From an uncultured Novosphingobium sp. (GTDB lineage Bacteria; Pseudomonadota; Alphaproteobacteria; Sphingomonadales; Sphingomonadaceae), in contig CAMPIM010000107.1 in NCBI GenBank assembly GCA_946886365.1, forward strand, positions 1 through 12,193: a stretch of DNA of 12,193 nucleotides. The letters are read 5' to 3'. Positions 1 to 5,962 of the stretch are shown piece by piece. The position numbers and the translations under genes are program-made. Numbering within the stretch: the first letter of the stretch is position 1; every line of letters begins with the position of its first letter. The notes under the pieces are model-generated. The model did no database searches. It saw nothing but the letters and a program-made list of their open reading frames with translations, and was not told the DNA's origin.

Positions 1-21
1 GTGCTGGCATGGATCGATCAT
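1..21 (-). CDS. Possible start of a next gene in the cobG-H-I-J operon (partial)
   Basis: An ATG on the minus strand at 21-19 overlaps the cobJ stop codon as ATGA. The same 4-nt overlap is seen at the cobG/cobH, cobH/cobI and cobI/cobJ junctions just upstream. Only seven codons (M-I-D-P-C-Q-H) lie in the window, so no family can be recognised. By operon logic it could be another corrin-ring gene such as cobK, cobL or cobM, but nothing visible decides this. A second in-window ATG at 10-8, in another frame, is an alternative start. Confidence 0.3.
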
Positions 22-767
22 TCGGCCCATCGCGGCGTGTAGAGGATCGGGCTGGCCCAGCGTTCTATAAGGCGTGTCCGGCTTGACCCCACGATCACCA
101 TCGTGCGCATGTCGGCCATATCGGCGCTAGCCTCACCCAGCGTGACGACCCGCAATTGCTCGTCCGGCGTGGATACAGCGCGCGCGAAGAGGATCAGCCG
201 GTCATCCCCACATTCCTCGCACAATATGTCGAGCGCCCGCGCAAAGCCCTCCGGCCGCGCCTGCGACCGGGGATTGTAGAAGGCCATCGCGAAGTCTGCC
301 TGCGCGGCAAGGCGCAGCCGCCGTTCGATCAGCGCCCATGGCTTAAGATTGTCTGACAGGTTTATCGCGCAAAAATCATGGCCCAGCGGCGCACCCGCCC
401 GCGCGGCGGCGGCCAGCATGGCGGTGATACCCGGCAAAACGCGAATGTCGATCGCGCGCCAGCCATCCGGCCCTGCCTCCAACGCCTCGAACAGCGCCGA
501 CGCCATCGCGAACACGCCCGGATCGCCGGAGGATGCCACCACCACGCGCCTCCCCGCCGCCGCCATTTCCAACGCATGGGCGGCGCGATCCAGCTCGACC
601 CGATTGTCCGACGCATGGCGAACCAAGCCGGGGCGATCCGCCACCTGCGCGACATAGGGCGCATAGCCGACCAGATCGGTCGCCTCGGCCAGCGCCAGCG
701 TTACCTCAGGTGTCACGAGCGCGTCCGCGCCGGGGCCTAGCCCTGCAACCGCCACCCATCCACTCAT
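18..767 (-). CDS. cobJ: Precorrin-3B C17-methyltransferase (ring contraction)
   Basis: This 249-aa protein is a tetrapyrrole (SAM-dependent) methylase of the CobJ/CbiH type. It methylates precorrin-3B at C17 and drives the ring contraction that gives precorrin-4. Visible marks are the N-terminal G-L-G-P-G-A loop (residues 9-14), the S-S-G-D-P-G-V-F-A-M segment (79-88) typical of SAM binding in this superfamily, L-P-G-I-T-A (111-116) and the F-Y-N-P-R-S segment (163-168) characteristic of CobJ. The length matches a single-domain CobJ, with no fusion to CobG, CbiG or CobE. The ATG at 767 overlaps the cobI stop by 4 nt (ATGA) and has a purine-rich stretch upstream, so translational coupling is likely. 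It is the last complete gene seen in the operon led by riboswitch 1. The CobG next to it makes its substrate. Confidence 0.95.
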   Translation of the reverse strand: MSGWVAVAGLGPGADALVTPEVTLALAEATDLVGYAPYVAQVADRPGLVRHASDNRVELDRAAHALEMAAAGRRVVVASSGDPGVFAMASALFEALEAGPDGWRAIDIRVLPGITAMLAAAARAGAPLGHDFCAINLSDNLKPWALIERRLRLAAQADFAMAFYNPRSQARPEGFARALDILCEECGDDRLILFARAVSTPDEQLRVVTLGEASADMADMRTMVIVGSSRTRLIERWASPILYTPRWAE

Positions 768-1486
768 GGCCGCCGCCCCTGACCATGGATCAGCAGGATC
801 GAAAAATAGCTGGTGATCGCCTCTGTCTTGTTTAGCCGGGTGATCTTCTGGTCCGCCATCGTCGCATATTCGACCAGCCAGGCGCAGTCCTGCTTGCCCG
901 CTGCCTCAACCGCGCGACGGAGCTTGGCCAGATTGCGGCCGATTTTCATGACGACCAGCGCATTGCTGTCATGGATGCGGCGGGCCAGTTCCTCTTCGGG
1001 CAGGGTAGCCATCAGGACCGTCAGCACATCGTCGCCCCAGCTGATCGGCGTGCCGCTCGCTGTCCAGGCGCCCGACATGCCGGTGATGCCGGGCACGATC
1101 CGCACGGGCGCGAGTGGCGACAGGCGGCTGTGCAGATGCATGAAGCTGCCGTAGAAAAAGGGATCGCCCTCGCACAGCACGACGACATCCTCGCCCGCCG
1201 CCGCCAGTCTATGCAGATGCGCGGTGCATTCGGCGTAGAAGGCGGAAAGGTGCTGATTATAGCGCGGGTCGCTAACCGGGATTTCGGTCGTCACCGGATA
1301 TTCCATCGCATATTCGACAGCATCGGGACGCAGCAGCCCATCGACGATCTTCCGCGCATGACCCGCGCGGCCGGGCTTGCGGAAATAGGCGATGTGGCGT
1401 GCATTGCGGATCAGCCGGTCGGCCCGTACGCTCATCAGGTCCTGCGCGCCGGGGCCAAGGCCCACGCCATGAATGGTCCCGCTCAT
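764..1486 (-). CDS. cobI: Precorrin-2 C20-methyltransferase
   Basis: This 240-aa SAM-dependent methyltransferase of the CobI/CbiL family converts precorrin-2 to precorrin-3A by methylating C20, the entry step into corrin synthesis. The frame shows G-V-G-L-G-P-G-A (residues 7-14), a basic region around 24-47, the E-G-D-P-F-F-Y-G-S-F segment (106-115) strongly typical of CobI/CbiL, P-G-I-T-G-M (132-137) and a terminal beta-rich region ending Y-F-S-I-L-L-I-H. The start at 1486 overlaps the cobH stop by 4 nt. The longer upstream open frame (to 1747) runs inside cobH and is not needed. The family includes factor-II (CbiL) enzymes of the anaerobic route, but the CobG and CobN here indicate the aerobic substrate. 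No oddities are seen. Confidence 0.95.
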   Translation of the reverse strand: MSGTIHGVGLGPGAQDLMSVRADRLIRNARHIAYFRKPGRAGHARKIVDGLLRPDAVEYAMEYPVTTEIPVSDPRYNQHLSAFYAECTAHLHRLAAAGEDVVVLCEGDPFFYGSFMHLHSRLSPLAPVRIVPGITGMSGAWTASGTPISWGDDVLTVLMATLPEEELARRIHDSNALVVMKIGRNLAKLRRAVEAAGKQDCAWLVEYATMADQKITRLNKTEAITSYFSILLIHGQGRRP

Positions 1487-2115
1487 TCGGCTGCGCTCGC
1501 CAGCGCGTTGACGGCCGCGACGGTGATCGCGCTGCCGCCCAGCCGCCCTTCGACGATGCAGCATGGCACAGGCTGCGCCTCCCACAGCGCCGCCTTGGAC
1601 TCCGCCGCGCCGACGAAACCGACCGGGCAGCCGATAATTGCCGCCGGGCGCGGGCATGCCGGGTCTTCCAGCATGTTGAGCAGGTGGAAAAGCGCCGTCG
1701 GGGCATTGCCGATCGCCACCACCGCTCCCGCCAGATGAGGCCGCCACAGCTCCAGCGCTGCGGCCGACCGCGTGTTCGCCATCGACCGGGCAAGATCGGG
1801 CACTTGGCCGTCGTTCAAAGTGCAGAGGATCGAATTGCCAGCAGGCAGTCGCGCGCGCGTAATCCCCTCAGATACCATGCGCGCATCGCACAGGATCGGC
1901 GCGCCTGCCTCCAGCGCCGCGATCGCGGTTGTAGCGAAGCCCGGCGAAAAGCGGATATGCGGCGCGAGTCCGACCATTCCAGCGGCATGGATCATGCGCA
2001 CGGCAACCCGCTCTTCCTCTGCCGCAAAGCGGTCGAGCGCCGCCTCCGCCCGGATCATGCGGAAGGATTGGCGATAGATTTCCGCGCCGTCGGTTTCATA
2101 GAGATGCGGCATCAT
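1483..2115 (-). CDS. cobH: Precorrin-8X methylmutase
   Basis: This 210-aa CobH/CbiC family protein moves a methyl group from C11 to C12 of precorrin-8X to give hydrogenobyrinate. The catalytic histidine of the family is in R-M-I-H-A-A-G. It is His43 if translation starts at 2115, the same number as in the well-studied Pseudomonas denitrificans enzyme. Other family marks are A-P-I-L-C-D-A-R-M-V (72-81), T-R-A-R-L-P-A-G-N (86-94), G-N-A-P-T-A-L-F (136-143) and P-V-G-F-V-G-A-A-E-S-K (164-174). Two adjacent ATGs (2115 and 2112) are possible. The first overlaps the cobG stop as ATGA, while the second has slightly better spacing (7 nt) from an upstream GGAG. The choice changes one residue. It lies between cobG and cobI in a tightly overlapping operon. 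Confidence 0.95.
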   Translation of the reverse strand: MMPHLYETDGAEIYRQSFRMIRAEAALDRFAAEEERVAVRMIHAAGMVGLAPHIRFSPGFATTAIAALEAGAPILCDARMVSEGITRARLPAGNSILCTLNDGQVPDLARSMANTRSAAALELWRPHLAGAVVAIGNAPTALFHLLNMLEDPACPRPAAIIGCPVGFVGAAESKAALWEAQPVPCCIVEGRLGGSAITVAAVNALASAAE

Positions 2116-3251
2116 AGGGCTCCGAAAAGGGCAAGTATCTGATCGGGTGACAGGCCCGTTTGCAGCGGCGGCGCACCCGCGCGCGCATCGTGGGCAAGGT
2201 CGAAACGGCCGTGGCGCCCGGTGAGGACCACCGCTGCCTGCGAAGGGCGCGCGCAACCCTTTGCGCAACCTGAGACATGAAGTCCGCGAACATGCGGCGC
2301 GAGCCGGGCGGCCAGATCACGCGTGGCGACGCTCGCCTGCGGGCAGGCTGGCGCACCGGGGCAGCAATCGGTCGAAAGGCGCGGATCGGCTGGGTCATCG
2401 GACGGCGCGTCGCTGCCTTCCAGCACCAGTCCCCGCCAAGGGGTGAGCCGCACCGCCTCCACGCAGTCCGCCATCACGGCAAGCAGCGCAGGCGCCTCGA
2501 TCCTGCCAAAGGGCGCCGCATGGAAGGGGCCGGGCGCAGCGGTCAGGGCGGCGGCGCAAGGCCGGGAGGGGGCAGGGGCCTCAGTCGCTACATCAGGCAG
2601 CGGTGCCGAGTGCCGCGCCATGCGTCCTGCTTGCGCGCCGCCGCTGGCCACGAACCAATGGGCGAGGCGGATCGACCTCTCGGCGGCGTCCTGCGCTTTC
2701 ACGCTCACGCCAAGCGTTCGCCCGTCAGCGCGCAGGATCAGCCCGCCGTTCGTCCCTCTTTCAATCCGGAAATCGGCTGGAACATCACTCAGCACCGGAG
2801 CAGGCCCCGCATCGATCGCAAAGCCGACCTTTGTGGGGAGATCGGGCAGCTCGGCCATGCGCTCGATCAAGGCGGCGGCTATGACCGAACTGTCATCGCC
2901 CGGCAGCCAGTCGGGGTTGATCAGGACAGGAATCTGCCTGTCCCGCTCCGCATCGGCATTCGCCAACCCCAGCGCGACCAGCCGCTCCATTAACGCCGTA
3001 TGTTTTGCCTCACTCACGCCCCTGATTTGCAAGGCGGCGCGATTGGTGATGTCGATATGCCCATTGCCCAGTGTGAGGGCGGCTTCGCACAACCCCACAG
3101 TCTGTGCGCGGGTCATCCGGCCCAGCGCCGGGCGCACCCGCACCAGCAGCCCGTCGCTCGCCATCATCGGCCGCCATGCCGTCGGGCACCAGCCGCGCAC
3201 GCCATGGGCCGCGCGTGGGCCAGCGTCGGCACGTTGCGCCTGCTCCTGCAT
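2112..3251 (-). CDS. cobG: Precorrin-3B synthase (siroheme/Fe-S reductase-like monooxygenase)
   Basis: This 379-aa protein of the nitrite/sulfite reductase-like family makes precorrin-3B from precorrin-3A with O2. Its presence marks the aerobic pathway. The N-terminal half has V-R-G-W-C-P-x-A-W-R-P-M (18-29) and a ferredoxin-like half domain with I-D-I-T-N-R-A-A-L-Q-I-R-G (66-78). The C-terminal half carries the Fe-S cysteine set: C297-X5-C303 (after D-C) and C329-X3-C333 in V-S-G-C-A-K-G-C-A. The ATG at 3251 is chosen because an AGGA lies a few bases upstream and the conserved G-W-C-P region then sits about 20 residues in. An in-frame TTG at 3359 would add 36 cysteine-rich residues that do not look like CobG. 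It heads the operon below riboswitch 1, so it is probably repressed by B12. Confidence 0.93.
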   Translation of the reverse strand: MQEQAQRADAGPRAAHGVRGWCPTAWRPMMASDGLLVRVRPALGRMTRAQTVGLCEAALTLGNGHIDITNRAALQIRGVSEAKHTALMERLVALGLANADAERDRQIPVLINPDWLPGDDSSVIAAALIERMAELPDLPTKVGFAIDAGPAPVLSDVPADFRIERGTNGGLILRADGRTLGVSVKAQDAAERSIRLAHWFVASGGAQAGRMARHSAPLPDVATEAPAPSRPCAAALTAAPGPFHAAPFGRIEAPALLAVMADCVEAVRLTPWRGLVLEGSDAPSDDPADPRLSTDCCPGAPACPQASVATRDLAARLAPHVRGLHVSGCAKGCARPSQAAVVLTGRHGRFDLAHDARAGAPPLQTGLSPDQILALFGAL

Positions 3252-3302
3252 TGTTCCTGCACTCCCCGCACCAGCGCCACGACACACGGACGGCACGCAC
3301 AG

Positions 3303-3327
3303 GCAGGCGGACAGGCCGCACGCCTGC
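3303..3327 (-). other. Hairpin in the cobG leader
   Basis: Between the post-riboswitch element and cobG there is a perfect 7-bp inverted repeat (GCAGGCG at 3303-3309 and CGCCTGC at 3321-3327) with an 11-nt loop. No T-run follows on the minus strand, so it is not a classical intrinsic terminator. It may help set folding or translation of the cobG leader. It is a GC-rich stem in GC-rich DNA, so chance is possible. Confidence 0.35.
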
Positions 3328-3350
3328 ACGGCCGTAGCCGCACGAAATTC

Positions 3351-3406
3351 GTCGCTCAAACGGAGAACCGAGCCGTGACCATCCCCTGGATCATGGCAAG
3401 AGCGAC
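3351..3406 (-). promoter_or_regulatory. Conserved post-riboswitch element, copy 1 (possible expression platform)
   Basis: Directly after the 3' end of the cobG riboswitch lies a block that recurs after the second riboswitch at 11862-11917. Its outer arms GTCGCTC (minus strand, 3406-3400) and GAGCGAC (3357-3351) are exact complements and can close a 7-bp stem over 42 nt. The interior holds an identical 11-mer (CCAGGGGATGG) in both copies. Over 57 nt the copies share 46 identical positions with no gaps. It contains the 12-codon frame listed separately. Its position suggests the expression platform of the riboswitch. No terminator-like U tract is present, so control of translation or Rho access seems more likely than intrinsic termination. 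The mechanism is inferred. Confidence 0.55.
3356..3394 (-). other. Candidate 12-codon leader ORF, copy 1
   Basis: An ATG at 3394 opens a frame coding M-I-Q-G-M-V-T-A-R-F-S-V and ends at TGA (3358-3356). The equivalent frame after riboswitch 2 codes (TTG start) M-A-Q-G-M-A-G-A-R-Y-S-V, with the same length and stop. AAAGG lies about 10 nt upstream of the ATG. The conserved residues Q-G-M, A-R and S-V are suggestive of a leader peptide. However, the nucleotide differences between copies are not concentrated at third codon positions (4 of 11), so an RNA structure could explain the similarity as well. No family is recognised. Confidence 0.3.
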
Positions 3407-3411
3407 CTTTG

Positions 3412-3610
3412 CTCCGGCAGGTCTCCTGGCTTGCGGGTCACAGCTTGGCATGGGGCCTTCCCGGATCGCTCCAGTGGCTGGCCGCCCCATTACCAGGGTC
3501 GGCCGGTCCATGCCTCGCTCGCCGCTCACAGTTGCAGGGACAGCCACGGATTAGGGAGGAACCCTCCCGCACCGCGTTCCCATTTAAGCCCCTTGCGGGG
3601 CACCGGCGCG
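3412..3610 (-). promoter_or_regulatory. Cobalamin riboswitch controlling cobG-H-I-J
   Basis: On the minus strand the order of conserved blocks is that of the adenosylcobalamin riboswitch. First comes GGTGCC (3604-3599) with a short hairpin and a GGGAA segment, then a GGTG-type block and AATCC. The junction CTGTCCCTGCAACTGTGAG follows at about 3543-3525, then the B12 box A-GCCACTGG (about 3480-3471), and last the 3' consensus GCAAGCCAGGAGACCTGCC (about 3435-3416). It lies upstream of cobG on the same strand, so it should lower expression of the corrin-ring genes when B12 is plentiful. The aptamer matches the second copy at 11925-12145 in the core, while the variable stems differ in length and sequence. 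Exact ends are approximate. Confidence 0.92.
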
Positions 3611-3672
3611 ATCGATGAACCGGGACGAACCCGGCTCGATCCGCTTCATAAGGGGGATGCAGGCGAAAGGGA

Positions 3673-3701
3673 AGTAGCCAAGGACCGCTTCCTTGCGTCA
3701 A
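3673..3701 (-). promoter_or_regulatory. Possible sigma70-type promoter for the cobG operon
   Basis: A TTGACG (minus strand, 3701-3696) is followed after 17 nt by GCTACT (3678-3673). The -35 box is good and the -10 box is weak (3 of 6). A start near 3665 would place the whole riboswitch inside the transcript, which is what is needed. Between this and the aptamer lies a 5-bp hairpin (CCGGG/CCCGG, 3620-3634). No convincing promoter for the plus-strand hydrolase was found in the same gap. Confidence 0.3.
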
Positions 3702-3753
3702 CCCAATGTCACCGCTACGCCTTCATCAAAGATTGTAGAATGGAGAGGAAAAA

Positions 3754-4608
3754 ATGAGCGATTTCAACTTCGAAGCGACCAGCCGCTTCCTGGAAACGGA
3801 CAAGGGACGGCTCCATTATCATGAAGCCGGATCAGGTCCCGCGCTGCTGCTGCTCCACGGGTCCGGCCCCGGCGTGACCGGCTGGGCGAATTTTCAGGGT
3901 AACCTGCCCTTCTTCTCCCAGCATTTCCGCACCATCATCCTGGACGCGCCCGGCTATGGGAAGAGCGATCCCGTTGATGGCGATCCCGTCGGCGTGGCTC
4001 GCGACGCGGTTGTCGCCCTGATGGACGGCCTTGGCATCGACCGCGCCCATGTGGTCGGCAACAGCTATGGCGGCATCGTGGGCGGTCACCTCGCCGCTTC
4101 GCATCCCGATCGCGTGCTGCGCTACATCACGATTGGCGGGATCGGCTTCAACATCACCTCGACCTTCCCCAATGAAGGGCTGACCCGCCTCGTCGATTTC
4201 ATCGAGGACCCGACGCGGGAAAACATCATCGCGTGGCTCGAATCCATGGTCTACGACAAATCGATCATCACCGACGAACTGATCGACATGCGTTACAAGG
4301 CGGCGCTGGAGCCGGTGACGATGGAAAGCAGCCGCAAAATGTACACGCGCGCGGCACTAGGCTTCATCGCCCAGTCGATGAGCGGGCCGGGCGTGTCGCA
4401 GCGCATCGATTATCTGGGCAGGATTCAGGCGCCCACGCTGATCATGTGGGGCCGCGATGACAAGGTCAGCCCGCTCGACGGCGCGCTGTTGCCCATGCGC
4501 GTGATCCCCAACGCCGAACTCCACGTCTTCCCGCGCTGCGGCCACTGGACGATGATCGAGCACAAGGACCGATTTGAAGCGCTGGCTCTGGACTTCTTGC
4601 GGGGGTGA
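3754..4608 (+). CDS. Alpha/beta hydrolase of the meta-cleavage-product hydrolase type
   Basis: This 284-aa alpha/beta-hydrolase resembles the C-C bond hydrolases that split ring-cleavage products of aromatic degradation (BphD/XylF/MhpC group). Visible are the oxyanion-hole motif H-G-S-G-P-G (35-40), D-A-P-G-Y-G-K-S-D (64-72), the nucleophile elbow G-N-S-Y-G-G with Ser104, the acid site W-G-R-D-D (232-236, probably Asp236) and the catalytic His264 in C-G-H-W. The cap region lies at about 135-215. A strong GGAGAGGA ribosome site (3742-3749) fixes the ATG at 3754. It has no signal peptide, so it should be cytoplasmic. The substrate cannot be told from sequence. No ring-cleavage dioxygenase or hydratase is nearby. 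It runs opposite to both flanking B12 operons and is flanked by the cobG leader and a palindromic repeat, so it looks like an unrelated or inserted gene. A link to B12 metabolism is not supported. Confidence 0.88.
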   Translation: MSDFNFEATSRFLETDKGRLHYHEAGSGPALLLLHGSGPGVTGWANFQGNLPFFSQHFRTIILDAPGYGKSDPVDGDPVGVARDAVVALMDGLGIDRAHVVGNSYGGIVGGHLAASHPDRVLRYITIGGIGFNITSTFPNEGLTRLVDFIEDPTRENIIAWLESMVYDKSIITDELIDMRYKAALEPVTMESSRKMYTRAALGFIAQSMSGPGVSQRIDYLGRIQAPTLIMWGRDDKVSPLDGALLPMRVIPNAELHVFPRCGHWTMIEHKDRFEALALDFLRG

Positions 4609-4623
4609 GAGTTAAACCTTTTC

Positions 4624-4702
4624 TCCGTTCGGGTTGAGCCTGTCGAAGCCCTTCACTTCTCTTGAAGAAGTGGAGCCCTTCGACAAGCTCAGGGCGAACG
4701 GA
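4624..4702. repeat. Imperfect palindromic intergenic repeat (sphingomonad REP-like)
   Basis: A 79-nt inverted repeat fills most of the gap between the convergent hydrolase and bluB genes. The outermost 8 bp (TCCGTTCG at 4624-4631 and CGAACGGA at 4695-4702) pair perfectly. The arms continue with a nearly matching TGAGCCTGTCGAAG / CTTCGACAAGCTCA pair. A nested hairpin (CACTTC/GAAGTG) sits at the centre. From general knowledge, the TTCGACAAGCTCAG-type core recurs widely in sphingomonad intergenic regions. It could act as a bidirectional transcript end or mRNA stabiliser. No T-run is present on either side. Confidence 0.75.
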
Positions 4703-4718
4703 GGCGGACTTGGCCTAG

Positions 4719-5357
4719 TCACCGCCGCACCACCACCGAATGCCAATCCGTGCGCTCTTCCCAGCCCCGGCGCTCCAGTTCCGGCACATCTTCCTCGCTC
4801 ACCGGCCGTCCAAGACACAGCAACCCTAGGCATTCCCAGCCCGTCGGAATGTCCAGCATCGCGTCCACGCCTTCGGGCTGCATGATCGACACCCACCCCA
4901 TCCCGATCCGCCGTGTCTGCGCCGCCAGCCAGAGCGTATGGACCGCCATCACACAGCTATAGCGCCGCGCCTCGGGCATGGTGACAGCGCCCAGATGATG
5001 GCCGGTTTCCGTCCCATCGTCGCAATAGACGGCGAACAGCACCGGCGCCTCACGCAGCCCATGAAGTTTCAGGCTGCGATAGAGCCTGTCCTGATCCCCG
5101 TCATATTCCTTGCCCGCTTCCCTGACTTGGCGGTCGACATGGCACGCCAGCCCCTCGCACAACTCCGCCGTCTCGATCCGCACAAAGCGCCAAGGCTGAG
5201 ACAGGCCGACGGACGGCGCGCGATGCGCCATGCTCAACAGCCATTCGATATCCGCTTCGTCGATCGGGTCGGTCCTGAAATGGCGAATGTCCCGCCGCGC
5301 CCGCACCAGCGCCTCGAACTGCGCGCTGTCGATCGGGGTAATAGCGGGTCCGCTCAT
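4719..5357 (-). CDS. bluB: 5,6-dimethylbenzimidazole synthase
   Basis: This 212-aa BluB is a flavin-destructase of the nitroreductase fold. It uses O2 to break down FMNH2 to 5,6-dimethylbenzimidazole, the lower ligand of B12. Family marks are the N-terminal R-x-R-R-D-I-R-H-F-R segment (19-28) for FMN phosphate contact, H-R-A-P-S-V-G-L-S-Q-P-W-R-F (45-58), Y-D-G-D-Q-D-R-L-Y-R-S-L-K-L-H-G-L (85-101), and G-M-G-W-V-S-I (152-158) followed by a C-L-G-R-P turn (181-185). The ATG at 5357 shares one base with the cobO stop (TGATG). An in-frame TTG one codon upstream is the only other nearby start. It is the last gene of the transporter-cobW-cobN-cobO-bluB operon. General nitroreductase function is a less likely reading, given the operon and the motif set. 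Confidence 0.92.
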   Translation of the reverse strand: MSGPAITPIDSAQFEALVRARRDIRHFRTDPIDEADIEWLLSMAHRAPSVGLSQPWRFVRIETAELCEGLACHVDRQVREAGKEYDGDQDRLYRSLKLHGLREAPVLFAVYCDDGTETGHHLGAVTMPEARRYSCVMAVHTLWLAAQTRRIGMGWVSIMQPEGVDAMLDIPTGWECLGLLCLGRPVSEEDVPELERRGWEERTDWHSVVVRR

Positions 5358-5962
5358 CAAAATTCGATCCCTGCCTGCGCCTTCACGCCGCTGCGGAAGG
5401 GATGCTTGACCAGTGTCATTTCCGTCACGAGATCAGCCGCCTCGATCAGAGCCTCGGGCGCGTTGCGGCCGGTGATAAGGACATGCTTCATCTCGCCCCT
5501 GCTCGCCACGGCCTCAAGCACCTCATCAACGGGCAGATAGTCGTAGCGCAGGACGATATTAAGCTCATCTGCCAGCACCATATCATAGGCGGGATCGGCG
5601 ATCATCCGCTTTACCTCGTCCCAGGCTTCACGGGCGAGGGCGATGTCGCGGGTCTTGTCCTGTGTGTTCCAGGTAAAGCCTTCGCCCATCGGCTTGAATG
5701 TGACATTGTCGGGAAACGCATCGAACACGACTTTTTCTCCGGTGGTCATCGCGCCCTTCACGAACTGGACCACGCCGACCTTCTTGCCATGACCGATGGC
5801 GCGCACGACCATGCCCAGCGCAGCGGTCGTCTTGCCCTTGCCCTTGCCGGTATGGACGATCAGCAGGCCCTTCTCCTGTGTCTTGGTCGCCATGATCTTG
5901 TCATGGGCGGCCTGTTTTTTCTTCATCTTCTCGGCATGTTGTTCGGGCGTGCGTTCGATCAT
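5357..5962 (-). CDS. cobO: Cob(I)yrinic acid a,c-diamide adenosyltransferase (CobO/BtuR type)
   Basis: This 201-aa ATP:corrinoid adenosyltransferase transfers the 5'-deoxyadenosyl group of ATP to Co(I) corrinoid. The P-loop H-T-G-K-G-K-G-K-T-T (37-46) has the CobO/BtuR form. V-L-A-D-E-L-N (129-135), L-I-T-G-R-N-A-P (162-169) and the C-terminal signature G-V-K-A-Q-x-G-I-E-F (192-201) also match. The N-terminus is lysine-rich (about 9-32) and in this family can form a helix over the active site. The ATG at 5962 overlaps the cobN stop by 4 nt, with AAGGA 7 nt before it. The protein is full length. It belongs to the CobA/BtuR/CobO family rather than to PduO or EutT, which have other folds. Confidence 0.95.
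   Translation of the reverse strand: MIERTPEQHAEKMKKKQAAHDKIMATKTQEKGLLIVHTGKGKGKTTAALGMVVRAIGHGKKVGVVQFVKGAMTTGEKVVFDAFPDNVTFKPMGEGFTWNTQDKTRDIALAREAWDEVKRMIADPAYDMVLADELNIVLRYDYLPVDEVLEAVASRGEMKHVLITGRNAPEALIEAADLVTEMTLVKHPFRSGVKAQAGIEF

Noticed and set aside
3303..3327. The cobG leader hairpin as an intrinsic terminator.
   Set aside because: There is no T-run after the stem on the minus strand, and the GC context alone could produce it.
3000..3554. Plus-strand open frame across the cobG 5' end and riboswitch 1; a similar peptide (T-E-x-R-A...I-P-W...A-R-A-T) occurs in the plus frame 11529-11990.
   Set aside because: Both are antisense readings of the two homologous riboswitch leaders. 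The shared peptide follows from the RNA conservation. They have no ribosome sites and overlap real minus-strand genes.
3736..3741. TAGAAT as a -10 box for the plus-strand hydrolase.
   Set aside because: It is too close to the ribosome site and start codon, and no -35 box lies at the right distance.
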